A program made the translations under genes and the position numbers. From Pedobacter suwonensis (GTDB lineage Bacteria > Bacteroidota > Bacteroidia > Sphingobacteriales > Sphingobacteriaceae): a stretch of DNA of 64,000 bases. The stretch lies in assembly GCF_900111825.1 (NCBI RefSeq), contig NZ_FOJM01000002.1:394142-458141 (forward strand), given 5' to 3'. Shown in pieces: positions 1-8,987 of the stretch; within the stretch, counting starts at the first letter, position 1; every line of letters begins with the position of its first letter. The notes under the pieces were generated by a model. The model did not search any database and had not been told where the DNA came from. It saw only the letters and a list, made by a program, of their open reading frames with translations.

Positions 1-329
1 ATCAGGTCAGCATGCACCCCATCAGTTCCCTAGCTAATCACCTTAACTTATCCCCCCACCGATGTTTTTCTCCATATCCTTCAACACCCAATCCAATTCC
101 AGATCTTTAGCTGCCAAAAAAATCTTCAACCTGGTAAGTAATCAGAACATCCGGCATCACACCTATGCCGTCAATACTGCTAATGTCACCAAAAAAAAGC
201 GGTAAGCGTTCCATAACGGAGCAACAGCTGACTCTCTCAGGTAAGCTAAGGCTTTTAGCGTCAAAGCCGTCCTTACATTTTTACTGCCGCCTGTTTCTTC
301 ACCAAGAAACGTTACATTTTCAGGGCTTT
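1..329. other. Left-edge stretch without a supported gene
   Basis: No start codon, domain or RNA fold stands out here. A 60-codon open frame at 165-347 has low-complexity content and no recognisable family, and a different frame becomes convincing only after about position 300. I read the stretch as decayed sequence belonging to the remnant that follows. Confidence 0.3.
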
Positions 330-468
330 CAAATTCACAGCGAGTAAACTGCCTGCCGAAAATTTAATGGAATATATTTCTGAAGCAGGAGACCTTGATT
401 TAAGAACACTACAGGTTGATGATGAAGTTAGTTATACCATAGATCACAAAAAGACTTTTTTTAACTAA
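300..468 (+). pseudogene. C-terminal remnant of an unrecognised protein
   Basis: Reading to the TAA at 466-468 gives a protein-like tail containing LPAENLMEYISEAGDLDLRT followed by VDDEVSYTIDHKK. This looks like real coding sequence (alternating acidic and hydrophobic residues, ordinary composition), but it has no start codon and the frame is lost upstream. I do not recognise the family. It is probably the 3' end of a gene whose front has decayed. Confidence 0.35.
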
Positions 469-657
469 TTTTTCCGTTGGCACTGTAGATCAATATAGCT
501 AGATGTGTAATTATTATATTTAAAATATGCTTTCAAGCAGCCCAAACAGAGGCGCTTTATGGTCTTGTCTAAAATTTAAATATTCCGCTTTATTGAATTC
601 ATTCATCCCTGTATGTTTGGCAATCGATCCTCTCAACTTAGGATATTTAAATTAACA

Positions 658-2826
658 ATGGAAAAATTAACACTCTTTAAAGGCAGAATTTTTGCCTGCC
701 TAATCCTTATGTGCTTATTGCTAGCACAAGCCTGTCGAAAAGACAGGGGCTACCTACCCGAACCTGAAATTAAAAATGGACAGCTTATTCAGCATACAGC
801 AATTATAAAATGGTTTGAGACCAGCAAATATGCACAACTTGTAGCACTTGACTGGAAAAAGGCAAAACAGGGAATCGTGGATGGAAAAAATGTTGTCCGC
901 ATACCAACACTTAATGTAGATAAGATCACAAAGCTAGGTAACTTGCCTAACCTTAAGAACAATTCGTTGAGCAGTAACGGCATTTCAGCAGGGATTTCCA
1001 ATAAGGCTGCTGCAACAGGAAACAGCGACAATGTTAATTACAATCCTGCGCACCCACCAGAATTGTTCTTGATACAGGATGGCCCTAGCGGTAGGATTAA
1101 TTCATTCCTCCTTAATTTTATTCCGAAGAGCAAGAACAGTGATGCAGGAGAAAATGGAATATGGACTGGAAAGCTATTAGAATGGAATCTTGAGGGTGAT
1201 ACTGTTTTAGTTCAGCAGCTGGAAAAGAGTATAGTGAAGGACTTTTATGCTATGAAAGTAGGCGCTTCATCACCTAGCAATCTACAAAGCATAGTGAAGA
1301 AGAACAAACTACAGTCGCTTACATCAATAAAAAATAAACAGGTAAGTGGTTTCTTTGGCTGGTTGATTGATAAACTTGGCGAGTTTATAGGATGGGCTGG
1401 AAGTGCGTTTGGTTTATCAACTTACCAATATTATACTTATGATGCATATAACGACTCGTTTGATAGCGAATGGCGACTTGATATTGATTTTAGCTGGCTC
1501 ACAGGAAGTGGAACACCAACTACGCCAGGCAACCCGGTAACGATTCCTCCCCGTCCACTTGTAATGCTTTATACCGGAGCTGGCCTACCTATATATGAAA
1601 GTTATGCTATCGGTTACAATGGCGGTGGGGGTGGTAATCCGGGCAGTTATAATCCTAATGATCCGAATAACTTTGAACCATCTCCGATCGATTATGGTGA
1701 AGGTCCGATTGACGACCAGCCACATGGACCAAATGTTAATTTCAATAATCTCTCTGCTCAATATCTGGTAAACGAGGGCTGGCTAACCGGAGATGCTAAT
1801 ATCTCCTATATAAATAGCCATAAAGAAATAGCAGATGCATTTGTTACCTATACAGAAAAGATAGTTAACCGAACTCAAAGTGATATCGATTTTATTAATT
1901 GGGCAATTATCTATTTAAGTGGAGATGACAGCCGTTTTAACCAAGAATTTAGAAATTTTTTAAATAGTAGTGATGATGCTGTTGGTGAAAATGAAGATTA
2001 CAATTCTTCTTTAAACCTTGTTATTCCCTCTAATTTAACCACAACTTTCTCATCAAATGGTTTTGGCGTTCATACAACCAATGGATTACAGACAGATACT
2101 TATCCAGAAACACATCCAGTCTCGATAGCGATAGCAAACTATAATGAATGGATATACCGAGCACTAATAGGTGCAAATAACACTTCAGTAAAACACATGC
2201 ATTTGAATAGTAAAGGATTATCAGGTTCAGATGCTTATGCAAAAGGCATCGGGGCGATTGGAGAAGGAATATTTGCCCAAAGGGTTACTACCGAATATCC
2301 AACCAGTCCCGGCGGAAACATGTACATTGGTTACTATATCAATACAACACATATAGATGCTCTACAAGAGCACTTCTTGCCTGCTGTCGGAGGGAGTTAT
2401 TATGGATTACAGGTTAATTACACTGATATTTATGGCAACCCATTAAGTAAGAAAATGGAGTACCCAGATCCCAATCATAGCACAACTTTAGAAAAGGGGC
2501 GTATTGCCTATGAAATTAAGACGAATAGTGCGAATAGAAATTCTGAGTCGACATTATACCAGACATTTTTACTTGGCATTAACCAAACAGTTCATAGAGC
2601 CAACATCTCAGGTATTGATGCAGGCGTATTAGTAATGGATTTTGATGCTTGGAAAAAGCTTATAAACTCTTCGTACAATCAACAAGTTATTTCCAGGCTA
2701 AATGAAGTTTACAACATTAAAAATTCTAAGAACGAGCAAAAAATATATCTGAGAATTGAGAAGAATTTGTGGTCTGACGCTAACAAAGCGTACTGGGACA
2801 TTCTTGGTAGAATAAAAAATTTATGA
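658..2826 (+). CDS. Large lipoprotein with a candidate PD-(D/E)xK nuclease-like C-terminus
   Basis: The 722-residue protein starts best at 658, because MEKLTLFKGRIFACL leads a hydrophobic stretch ending in the lipobox LAQAC; the frame is open 15 codons earlier but that part is not signal-like. It should be exported and lipid-anchored. The middle is Gly/Pro/Asn rich (GGGGGNPG near residue 330). Near the C-terminus there is an Asp at about 604, then 14 residues, then E619-I-K621, followed by a Gln-containing helix (LYQTFLLG). That spacing matches the D-x(n)-ExK core of restriction-endonuclease-fold enzymes. The stop overlaps the next start by ATGA, so the two genes are translationally coupled. 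The nuclease reading is inference from motif spacing; it could equally be a structural surface lipoprotein. Confidence 0.6.
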   Translation: MEKLTLFKGRIFACLILMCLLLAQACRKDRGYLPEPEIKNGQLIQHTAIIKWFETSKYAQLVALDWKKAKQGIVDGKNVVRIPTLNVDKITKLGNLPNLKNNSLSSNGISAGISNKAAATGNSDNVNYNPAHPPELFLIQDGPSGRINSFLLNFIPKSKNSDAGENGIWTGKLLEWNLEGDTVLVQQLEKSIVKDFYAMKVGASSPSNLQSIVKKNKLQSLTSIKNKQVSGFFGWLIDKLGEFIGWAGSAFGLSTYQYYTYDAYNDSFDSEWRLDIDFSWLTGSGTPTTPGNPVTIPPRPLVMLYTGAGLPIYESYAIGYNGGGGGNPGSYNPNDPNNFEPSPIDYGEGPIDDQPHGPNVNFNNLSAQYLVNEGWLTGDANISYINSHKEIADAFVTYTEKIVNRTQSDIDFINWAIIYLSGDDSRFNQEFRNFLNSSDDAVGENEDYNSSLNLVIPSNLTTTFSSNGFGVHTTNGLQTDTYPETHPVSIAIANYNEWIYRALIGANNTSVKHMHLNSKGLSGSDAYAKGIGAIGEGIFAQRVTTEYPTSPGGNMYIGYYINTTHIDALQEHFLPAVGGSYYGLQVNYTDIYGNPLSKKMEYPDPNHSTTLEKGRIAYEIKTNSANRNSESTLYQTFLLGINQTVHRANISGIDAGVLVMDFDAWKKLINSSYNQQVISRLNEVYNIKNSKNEQKIYLRIEKNLWSDANKAYWDILGRIKNL

Positions 2827-3335
2827 TAAGAAATATATTAACTTTACTAACTATTTATCTGAGTATTATGAATTCTGCAGCAGGCCAAGCTGATCAAAAA
2901 GATTTGATGATCAATTACTCAAAATTTGTTTCTATAACTGATTTTGAAAACGCTGATCAGATTGAAAAAATTTATGTTTTTAACGAGTCGACATTAGTTT
3001 TTCCAGTTATAAAAGGCGAGAATATGCCAAAGAATGGCATTAAAGTAGAAATACCCAAATGGATAGGTGATTGTAAAAATTTAAAAGAATTTTATATGGT
3101 TGGGTTATTCATTTCGGATCTTGACTGTAATATGATGAAGCTGGAGAATTTAGAAAAACTGAAGTTTTCAATACCTAAAAACTCCAATCTCGAAAAAATA
3201 ATTTCAGATCTTGCTAAGTTTAAAGATCTAAGGGTTTTAGATATATCAGATTCTGTCATTGACAAAAAGCAATTGGAAAAACTTGAAATTGGCCTACCTC
3301 AAGTTAAAGTTATTGACTCAAGCTTTTTTAAATAA
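2823..3335 (+). CDS. Small secreted LRR-like protein, possible partner of the upstream lipoprotein
   Basis: The 170-residue product has an N-terminal signal peptide (MIRNILTLLTIYLSIMNSAAG, probably cut after AAG or GQA). The rest carries irregular leucine-rich repeats (CKNLKEFYMVGLFISDL, LENLEKLKFS, FKDLRVLDISDSVID). LRR folds usually bind proteins. The start overlaps the stop of the upstream lipoprotein by four bases, so the two are made together, which fits a binding partner. If the upstream protein is a nuclease effector, this could be its periplasmic immunity or chaperone protein, but that is inference. A plain LRR hypothetical protein is the conservative call. Confidence 0.65.
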   Translation: MIRNILTLLTIYLSIMNSAAGQADQKDLMINYSKFVSITDFENADQIEKIYVFNESTLVFPVIKGENMPKNGIKVEIPKWIGDCKNLKEFYMVGLFISDLDCNMMKLENLEKLKFSIPKNSNLEKIISDLAKFKDLRVLDISDSVIDKKQLEKLEIGLPQVKVIDSSFFK

Positions 3336-3475
3336 TCGCTGTATTTTGATGGTGTTATTTATTTGATCCATTAAAGAATGTCTTCGGGTTGCATCATCAA
3401 ACAGGTTACTACTATAAGTTTTATTCCTAATTCACTATTTCTGACACTATTTATTGTTAAAATTTAAACGAATCC

Positions 3476-4072
3476 ATGTTTGATTATAGTAAACTAAAAG
3501 ACCACATCTGCAAACGCCAAAACTTATCTGCTGACGAAGCGGAAGAATTTTGTGCAAGTTTCAGTTTTGTCCGTGTGAAAAAACGTCAGTTTATCGTTCA
3601 ACCGGAATTCGTGGCTAAATACAGATTTTTTGTTATCGAAGGGAGTTTCCGCGCCTATGTCATTGGTGACGGCGGAGAGGAGCATACGATCCAGTTTGCA
3701 ATCGATAATTGGTGGATTACAGATTACAACAGCTATATTTTTCAGCAACCAGCATCTATGTTCGTTATGGCTTTGGAGGATAGTCTGGTACTGCAAATTA
3801 GTTTTGATGCGGAACGCATGCTAAAAAAAGCAAGTCACACCTATGAAACCATCTTTCGGATATTAGCCGAGCATACAGCTGCCCATATGGCCAGGCGGGT
3901 CATTCTTAATCTGACAAAAACTGCTGAGCAGCGTTTCGAGTTTATGCTGGAAAAATATCCCGACATCGTAAACAGGGTACCGCAATATGCGTTAGCATCT
4001 TATCTGGGAATGACAACAGAATATTTGTCCAAGCTTAGAAAAAGGAGGGTTAACGCAAAAAAGTTAATCTAG
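3476..4072 (+). CDS. Crp/Fnr-family transcriptional regulator
   Basis: The 198-residue protein has the cyclic-nucleotide-binding-like beta-barrel in its first 120 residues (FVIEGSFRAYVIGDGGEEH, then IQFAIDNWWITDY) and a C-terminal helix-turn-helix (VPQYALASYLGMTTEYLSKLRKRR, about residues 165-190). The barrel shows no clear cAMP phosphate-binding signature, so the ligand is unknown, as for most Bacteroidota members. It lies 126 bp upstream of an MFS exporter on the same strand and is the obvious candidate to control it; this is inferred from position. Confidence 0.85.
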   Translation: MFDYSKLKDHICKRQNLSADEAEEFCASFSFVRVKKRQFIVQPEFVAKYRFFVIEGSFRAYVIGDGGEEHTIQFAIDNWWITDYNSYIFQQPASMFVMALEDSLVLQISFDAERMLKKASHTYETIFRILAEHTAAHMARRVILNLTKTAEQRFEFMLEKYPDIVNRVPQYALASYLGMTTEYLSKLRKRRVNAKKLI

Positions 4073-4198
4073 TTCAAGAAATTCAATTGAACTGGTTCGT
4101 GCAAAATTCCTAAACCAGTTCATCGTTCCCTTTAAGCCATCTTTGGCAAATTTGTATCGTCTCCTTCAGGGACAAACATTGATTAAAACGATACAAAA

Positions 4199-5377
4199 AT
4201 GGGACAACTCACAAAAACACAAGTACTAATTATGGCGACAACTGCAGGTGTTGCAGTGGCCAATGTTTATTACAGTCAGCCGATTTTACATGCAATGGCT
4301 ACGCAATTTCAGATTAGTATAGAAAAAGCTGGCAATATTTCGGTGTTATCTCAAATTGGTTATGGAATTGGTTTATTTCTGCTCACCCCGGTCGGGGATA
4401 TGATCGATCGAAAAAAACTTATATGCTATCTTCAGGCAGGGCTTATTTTCTCCCTGTTACTTACCGCTTTCTCGCCAAACATCTGGGTACTCTACGCCGG
4501 GAGTTTTTTCACAGGCGTTTTCGCTGTTGTTGCGCAGGTGATCCTGCCAATGGCTGCCAGTCTGGTTTCTGAGAACCGAGGTAAAGTTGTAGGGCAGATT
4601 TTTACAGGTATTTTGGTGGGGATTTTAATCGCAAGGGTATTTAGTGGCTCCATAACCGGTTGGCTCGGATGGCAATATGTATATATTATTTCATCCGTAA
4701 TGGTATTTGTTACCGCAATACTGATGCAACGGGATTTCCCCTCAACAACTGAAAAGTTTACCGGAACCTATGTAGGGCTATTGAAATCCACTATCCACCA
4801 ATTAGGCCGGTTTTCTTTACTAAGAAAAACTGCGTTAACCGGAATGCTGGCTTTTGGGACCCTAAGCGCATTTTGGGTAACACTTACCTTATATTTAAGC
4901 GGTAAACCATTCCACTATTCGGCTTCAACCATTGGGTTATTTGGCCTGCTGGCTGCAGCCGGTGCATTAATTGCGCCTGTTTTCGGAAAGTTGGCAGATA
5001 AGGGATCGCACACCAGGTCGCTAATCTTCTCCACATCCCTGACACTGCTCAGTATCCTGGTGCTTAAATTCTTTCCAGAAACGATTCCAGCGATATGGAT
5101 AACGGTAATCCTGTTGGATATTGGCGTCCAAGCCACTCAAGTTACAAATATTGCGGTTATCTATACATTGGATCAGAAGGCTAACAGCAGAATAAACACC
5201 GTTTACATGACAAGTTATTTTATCGGTGGTGCGCTTGGTTCGTTCATTGCTATTCAATTTTATCAACTAGGCGGCTGGTCATTGGCAGCCGGTTTTATGG
5301 TGGCGCTTGCGATCATTACGATCATAAATGTTGTCACAACTAAACCTGCCCCCAATCATCTTAAAAATCAGAACTAA
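4199..5377 (+). CDS. MFS transporter, AraJ/YnfM-like efflux type
   Basis: The 392-residue protein has twelve predicted membrane segments and the family's loop 2-3 signature (LLTPVGDMIDRKKLI, about residues 60-75). The start ANVYYSQPILHAMATQF is typical of the drug/sugar-exporting AraJ/YnfM-like subgroup, which uses the proton gradient to expel small molecules. Substrate cannot be told from sequence. It follows a Crp-family regulator gene, and its stop lies one base before the start of a FAD monooxygenase reading frame. This suggests a former resistance or detoxification operon (regulator, exporter, oxygenase) whose last gene is now broken. Confidence 0.85.
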   Translation: MGQLTKTQVLIMATTAGVAVANVYYSQPILHAMATQFQISIEKAGNISVLSQIGYGIGLFLLTPVGDMIDRKKLICYLQAGLIFSLLLTAFSPNIWVLYAGSFFTGVFAVVAQVILPMAASLVSENRGKVVGQIFTGILVGILIARVFSGSITGWLGWQYVYIISSVMVFVTAILMQRDFPSTTEKFTGTYVGLLKSTIHQLGRFSLLRKTALTGMLAFGTLSAFWVTLTLYLSGKPFHYSASTIGLFGLLAAAGALIAPVFGKLADKGSHTRSLIFSTSLTLLSILVLKFFPETIPAIWITVILLDIGVQATQVTNIAVIYTLDQKANSRINTVYMTSYFIGGALGSFIAIQFYQLGGWSLAAGFMVALAIITIINVVTTKPAPNHLKNQN

Positions 5378-5378
5378 C

Positions 5379-5672
5379 ATGAAAGTTATTATTATCGGTG
5401 GCTCAATTGGCGGCTTGTTTGCAGGAATAGAATTATTTAAAAGTGGTTTCGATGTGGAAATTTATTAACGCTCACCGGGTGATCTGGTGGATCAGGGAGC
5501 TAGATTGGTTATACAACCTGACATGATGGATTATATGATTGGTAGCGGAATAAGCAGCCATGAGAAATTCGGTGTGATGGCCAGCCAGCGTCAGGTACTT
5601 AATTCCCATGGCCAACCAGAACACATTTATCTTAACGATACGGTATTTACATCATGGAATTACCTATGGTAT
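5379..5672 (+). pseudogene. FAD-dependent monooxygenase, N-terminal fragment
   Basis: Translation from ATG 5379 gives MKVIIIGGSIGGLFAGIEL, a textbook Rossmann dinucleotide-binding motif of the aromatic-ring/TetX-like FAD monooxygenases. It then hits TAA at 5466-5468 exactly where the family has a conserved Glu (GAA) in the EIYER turn. The same frame continues with RSPGDLVDQGARLVIQPDMM, also family-like, up to about codon 98. There it stops matching and runs into IS110 sequence at 5673. So the gene has both a nonsense mutation and a truncation by IS sequence. About three quarters of the protein is missing. Confidence 0.8.
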
Positions 5673-6071
5673 CCAACAAATTCAAAAACATAAGAGCCAT
5701 CAGACAGTTCGCATCCTACGCAGGAATAGCGCCCTTCCCTTATAAATCAGGAACCACCATCCGCAAGAAAACCCGGGTATCAAAGATTGCCAATAAAAAA
5801 ATGAAAGCCCTGCTACATAATTCTGCCGTTCTGGCCAAAAAGTTTATCCCGGATATTAAAGCATACTATCACCGTAAAACGGATATAGAGGGAAAACATA
5901 AGATGTCAGTACTCAATGCAATCCGATTGAAAATTGCTGCAAGGGTATACTCCTGTATAAAAAACAACAGATTATACGAAAAAATACATGAATACAAACC
6001 TGCCAAGGATCTTGCCCCGCCAATTTAACCAGTCAAGATCAATCAAACCGGTTTGAGCATGATCCACGAAC
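5673..6071 (+). mobile_element. 5'-truncated IS110-family copy (3' end only)
   Basis: These 399 bases match 11394-11792, the 3' part of the complete IS110 element in this window, with only a few substitutions and no gap (constant offset 5721). They encode the last 116 or so residues of the transposase, including the catalytic-serine segment YKSGTT, and the same downstream tail of about 43 bp. The N-terminal DEDD half and the left end are missing, so it cannot encode a transposase. The open frame 5654-6028 is a chance fusion of host sequence with this fragment. The left junction lies in a FAD monooxygenase gene and the right junction in an unrelated broken gene. Confidence 0.9.
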
Positions 6072-6637
6072 TGCCTGGTGAGCATGGAAAATGGAATTCC
6101 TATCCCTTAGCGCTAAAACATTGTACACCGGATCATCCTGATGAAAATGCAAAAACTCATCACCAGGGAATGATTTAAACAGGTCAACCCTCCAGGCTGA
6201 CTAATAGTTGCACAGCCATTTGCTATTTCTTCCAGTACAAGGTTAGCCTGGTCCGATAGGTACCGGCGCCCAAATATCATATTCAGATCAGCATATACCG
6301 CCCCAGTTTCCCAATGTGGATCACCTTCCCTGGAGCAGGCAACACTACTGGTAAAAGACTGTCCGGATTTTGGAACGGATGCTACCCTGGAACTTCGCGA
6401 GACCATCAATACAGATGAATAGGGATTCCCAACTACGTATCCATAAACTGGCAGGCCATCTTTTCAGGGAACACCGCGGAAAGATGGTTTCCTATTGTCT
6501 TCAATTTGGTTACCATCATTGACTAAAATTTCGTAACTACAGGCATTCGAATCAAATTCGAGCTCATACAATGGGTAGTAATCATATTTCTTTACCTGCT
6601 TATAAACATCCAGCAAAGCAAAAAACTTAGCAGCACG
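6072..6637 (-). pseudogene. Decayed gene of unknown function abutting the IS110 fragment
   Basis: Read on the minus strand, this stretch is plainly former coding sequence. It opens after a stop at 6638-6640 (AAKFFALLDVYKQVKKYDYY), meets TGA at 6464-6466, and continues in the same frame (SREGDPHWETGAVYADLNMI, IFGRRYLSDQANLVLEEIAN). It shifts frame near 6190 into VDLFKSFPGDEFLHFHQDDP and is cut off by the IS110 end at 6071/6072. I do not recognise the family. There is one internal stop, one frameshift, no start codon and a truncated C-terminus, so it is certainly non-functional. Confidence 0.6.
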
Positions 6638-6892
6638 TCAAAAAAAATAACAATACACTTAACCAACAATGCCACACTTCCCGTGTCCCACGGCATTACT
6701 GTATGGTTAACGATTGCCTAATAGCTTTCAACGATAAACACCTTTATGTGGCCCTAACTTCATCCTTCCCACCATTACATGAAGCGAGCCTGGTCATTGA
6801 TTAACATTACCAACAATTCCCCAAATAAATAAAGGACCAAATGAAAACAGCCCCCTTCATCCCCATTTTGTTTTGCTATTTTAGCCGCGCCC

Positions 6893-7432
6893 ATGAACGA
6901 ACCACTGCACTACGAAACAGAAAACCTGCTAATCCATCCCTTCAGGCCGGAAGAACTCGAAAAATTTGAAAAGCTAGCCACTGACATCTTTGCAATCTTG
7001 TCTGATGAGCAAACCTTAACCTACATTCCACAGAAAAGACTACATAACATTCTGGAAGCAGAACTTTTCCTACAGACCATGGTCATGAACTACCATGCAG
7101 GGTTAAACTACCTTCACTTTATCACCGATAAAAAGCAGGATAAAGTTATTGGCCTGATCGACCTGATCTCACCAAAAGTTGCCCGGCAACACTACAGCAT
7201 GGAAACTTATCCGTTTTTTATTGAGTTTTATCTGGCCGCAGCAGCAACAGGCTGTTATATCATGACCGAAATACTGCCACCGGTAATTGACAGTTTGCTT
7301 TCACAAGGCATCACCAGCATTTGCGCCGTAGTCAACAGATCTAATATTGCTGCCAGAAAGGTTTTGGAGAAAGCACAGTTTTACTATAAGGCACCTTTTG
7401 ACGAGCTACAGGATCTCTATGAAATGATATGA
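6893..7432 (+). CDS. GNAT-family N-acetyltransferase, copy 1
   Basis: The 179-residue product has the layout of RimJ/RimL-type GNAT acetyltransferases: N-terminal substrate part LLIHPFRPEELEKFEKL, central strand KVIGLIDLI, and a C-terminal acetyl-CoA helix region ending in the family-typical NRSNIAARKVLEKAQF. The acceptor is unknown. A close paralogue lies at 36919-37458. The two share most residues and also the last 40 or so bases before the start codon, so the promoter was copied too. The region around this copy is full of gene remnants, but this frame is intact. Confidence 0.8.
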   Translation: MNEPLHYETENLLIHPFRPEELEKFEKLATDIFAILSDEQTLTYIPQKRLHNILEAELFLQTMVMNYHAGLNYLHFITDKKQDKVIGLIDLISPKVARQHYSMETYPFFIEFYLAAAATGCYIMTEILPPVIDSLLSQGITSICAVVNRSNIAARKVLEKAQFYYKAPFDELQDLYEMI

Positions 7433-7528
7433 CCCTATGAAAAAAATCAGGGCAGTTAAAAAAACCGGTCATTATTATTTCTTCCATGTTTTCAGGGATA
7501 ACGGAAAAAACTTCCGGTGGTTGGCGTT

Positions 7529-7627
7529 TTAGCTGTCATTGATAGCAATAGAAAAGTTTACCACTTTCCGTTCTCCGCTCAACGTCTTTACCGTTGCATC
7601 TCCTGTTAATCTTCCGGTAATTTCCAT
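7529..7627 (-). pseudogene. ssb: ssb fragment (N-terminus of single-stranded DNA-binding protein)
   Basis: From ATG at 7627 the minus strand encodes 32 residues, MEITGRLTGDATVKTLSGER then KVVNFSIAIND, before a TAA at 7529-7531. This is the conserved first strand pair of the OB fold of the SSB variant common next to Bacteroidota mobile regions. The remaining 80-100 residues are missing or out of frame. A truncated, inactive gene. Confidence 0.7.
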
Positions 7628-7985
7628 GATCTAAAAATTTTAAGTTTTACATTGTTTTTGTTTCCTTTCCCTTTTCCTAAAAAATCTTTTCAAAAGAAAA
7701 AACGGAAAAAAGAAAGTCCGGAAAAACGGGTGCAGAGTGAACGGAGAGCTATAAGTCCCGGAGGGTGTTCTGGCGCAGCCAGGACATTATGCGCTCGCAG
7801 AGAAAGGAGCGCCCGAAATTCACGGCCTTTTTATCAGTTTCGATTGGAAAGCGTGCAAGCGCGTTTAATCAGTCCCCAATTGAGAATTTATGTGCTAGGT
7901 TAAATATTTGCGAAAAAAGCAAAATAATTGCCTCAATAAATTGTATCACCAATCTATCTTTCATATATTCATATGACAAACGTTT

Positions 7986-8203
7986 TTATAACAATTATGC
8001 ACGAGTTATCACAAAAGACCAAAATTTGGATTTACAAATAGATGGTTTAAATAAAGCAGGTTGCGAAATTATTTTCCAGGAAAAAACTTCCAGTAAGCCT
8101 AAAGAACTGCCAGATTTGACTAAATGATTTGAAAAGTTGAGAAAGGTGAAACAGTTTTTGTTCGGAAATTGGGTAGTTGAGAATTAGCCGGGCAACTTGC
8201 TAG
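7986..8203 (+). pseudogene. Serine recombinase (resolvase/invertase) remnant
   Basis: The stretch encodes NYARVITKDQNLDLQIDGLN then KAGCEIIFQEKTSS, the N-terminal catalytic-domain signature of Hin/Tn3-type resolvases (family form YARVSTxxQNLDLQ). A TGA after LPDLTK at 8125-8127 interrupts it. A change of frame then recovers GETVFVRKLG, matching the family's next strand, before another stop. The catalytic Ser position carries Ile in ARVIT where ARVST is usual, so even the fragment is mutated. It is a relic of a mobile element. Confidence 0.7.
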
Positions 8204-8253
8204 AGATACGTTAAAATTTATGATGGGTTAACAGAAAAACAAAATCTAAGTAA

Positions 8254-8340
8254 ATGAAAGATTATCTACTGGAAATAAGCGGCTCAATGGGGCTTTTGGT
8301 TCTTGTTCTGGCTTTTATCTATTGGCCAAAGAAACGCTAA
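8254..8340 (+). CDS. Small single-span membrane protein
   Basis: A 28-residue frame from ATG 8254 encodes KDYLLEISGS, then a hydrophobic segment (MGLLVLVLAFIYW) and a basic tail PKKR. The size and the positive-inside tail fit a small membrane subunit such as the KdpF or CcoQ types, but no partner genes are near and I cannot assign it. It lies among remnants, so it may itself be a leftover. Confidence 0.3.
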   Translation: MKDYLLEISGSMGLLVLVLAFIYWPKKR

Positions 8341-8517
8341 ACAAGAACGGTGATTAATATATCACGCTCAATATCTGAAATAAAATTATTATTGCATTTG
8401 CTGGTTATGGCAATACAGGAACTGACCTATTGCATATTAGGAGCCTGTTTTTGCATTAATTTCTGTTGAATTTCAGCAAGCGCATGTCTCAAAAAACGAA
8501 AGATAATTAGCACACAA

Positions 8518-8786
8518 ATGAAAATTATAAACGCTTTGCCTCTCATTCTACTTTTATCATTGTTTTCATGTGATAGGGAAAAAATACCTATAAATCTCAG
8601 GTGATTAACCAACTCAAAAGTATTGAAGATATGAATTTATCAGAGATAGATGTTTACTTTGATAGTATTGGATATTCTTGGATAAAAATTGACGAATTGA
8701 AAGATCGTGTAATTAAATTGTGTATTTCGGGGAAAATGGCCGGTCGTTCCGTTTTCAAAGTGACGCCGCATTTCGCTTCAAACTGA
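8518..8786 (+). pseudogene. Lipoprotein gene broken by a frameshift
   Basis: ATG 8518 opens a clean lipoprotein signal (MKIINALPLILLLSLFSCDR, lipobox LFSC), but the frame ends at TGA 8602-8604 after 28 residues. A different frame then immediately continues with protein-like sequence (VINQLKSIEDMNLSEIDVYF, then SWIKIDELKDRVIKL) to 8786. The last 13 residues look unrelated and may come from inserted DNA. Read as one secreted lipoprotein destroyed by a frameshift and a 3' replacement. Confidence 0.5.
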
Positions 8787-8987
8787 CGCTCGATTACAGA
8801 GCAAAGTGGTTATTTTGGTTGTCTTAGCCGCTTTTAGATCATAGTTCAAGAAATATTTCGTCGAATTTAAGCGAAATAAGAGACTTTTTGGAGTTCTCAT
8901 GATTTATCTCAAATGGCACAGCCCGCCAGTTGATAATCCTGCATATGCGTTATGATAAACCGAACGGATTGGGATGAACAAAAAGTA

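Noticed and set aside
5654..6028. Separate 124-residue gene
   Set aside because: It is a chance fusion of 6-7 codons of the broken monooxygenase region with the IS110 3' end.
7652..7903. Lys/Arg-rich frame of 83 codons
   Set aside because: Low-complexity start and no family; the neighbouring frame turns into the recombinase remnant, so this is decayed DNA.
8740..8800. End of an IS21-type element
   Set aside because: Two TGACGC-containing repeats recall IS21 ends, but no istA or istB sequence is nearby, so it is not called.
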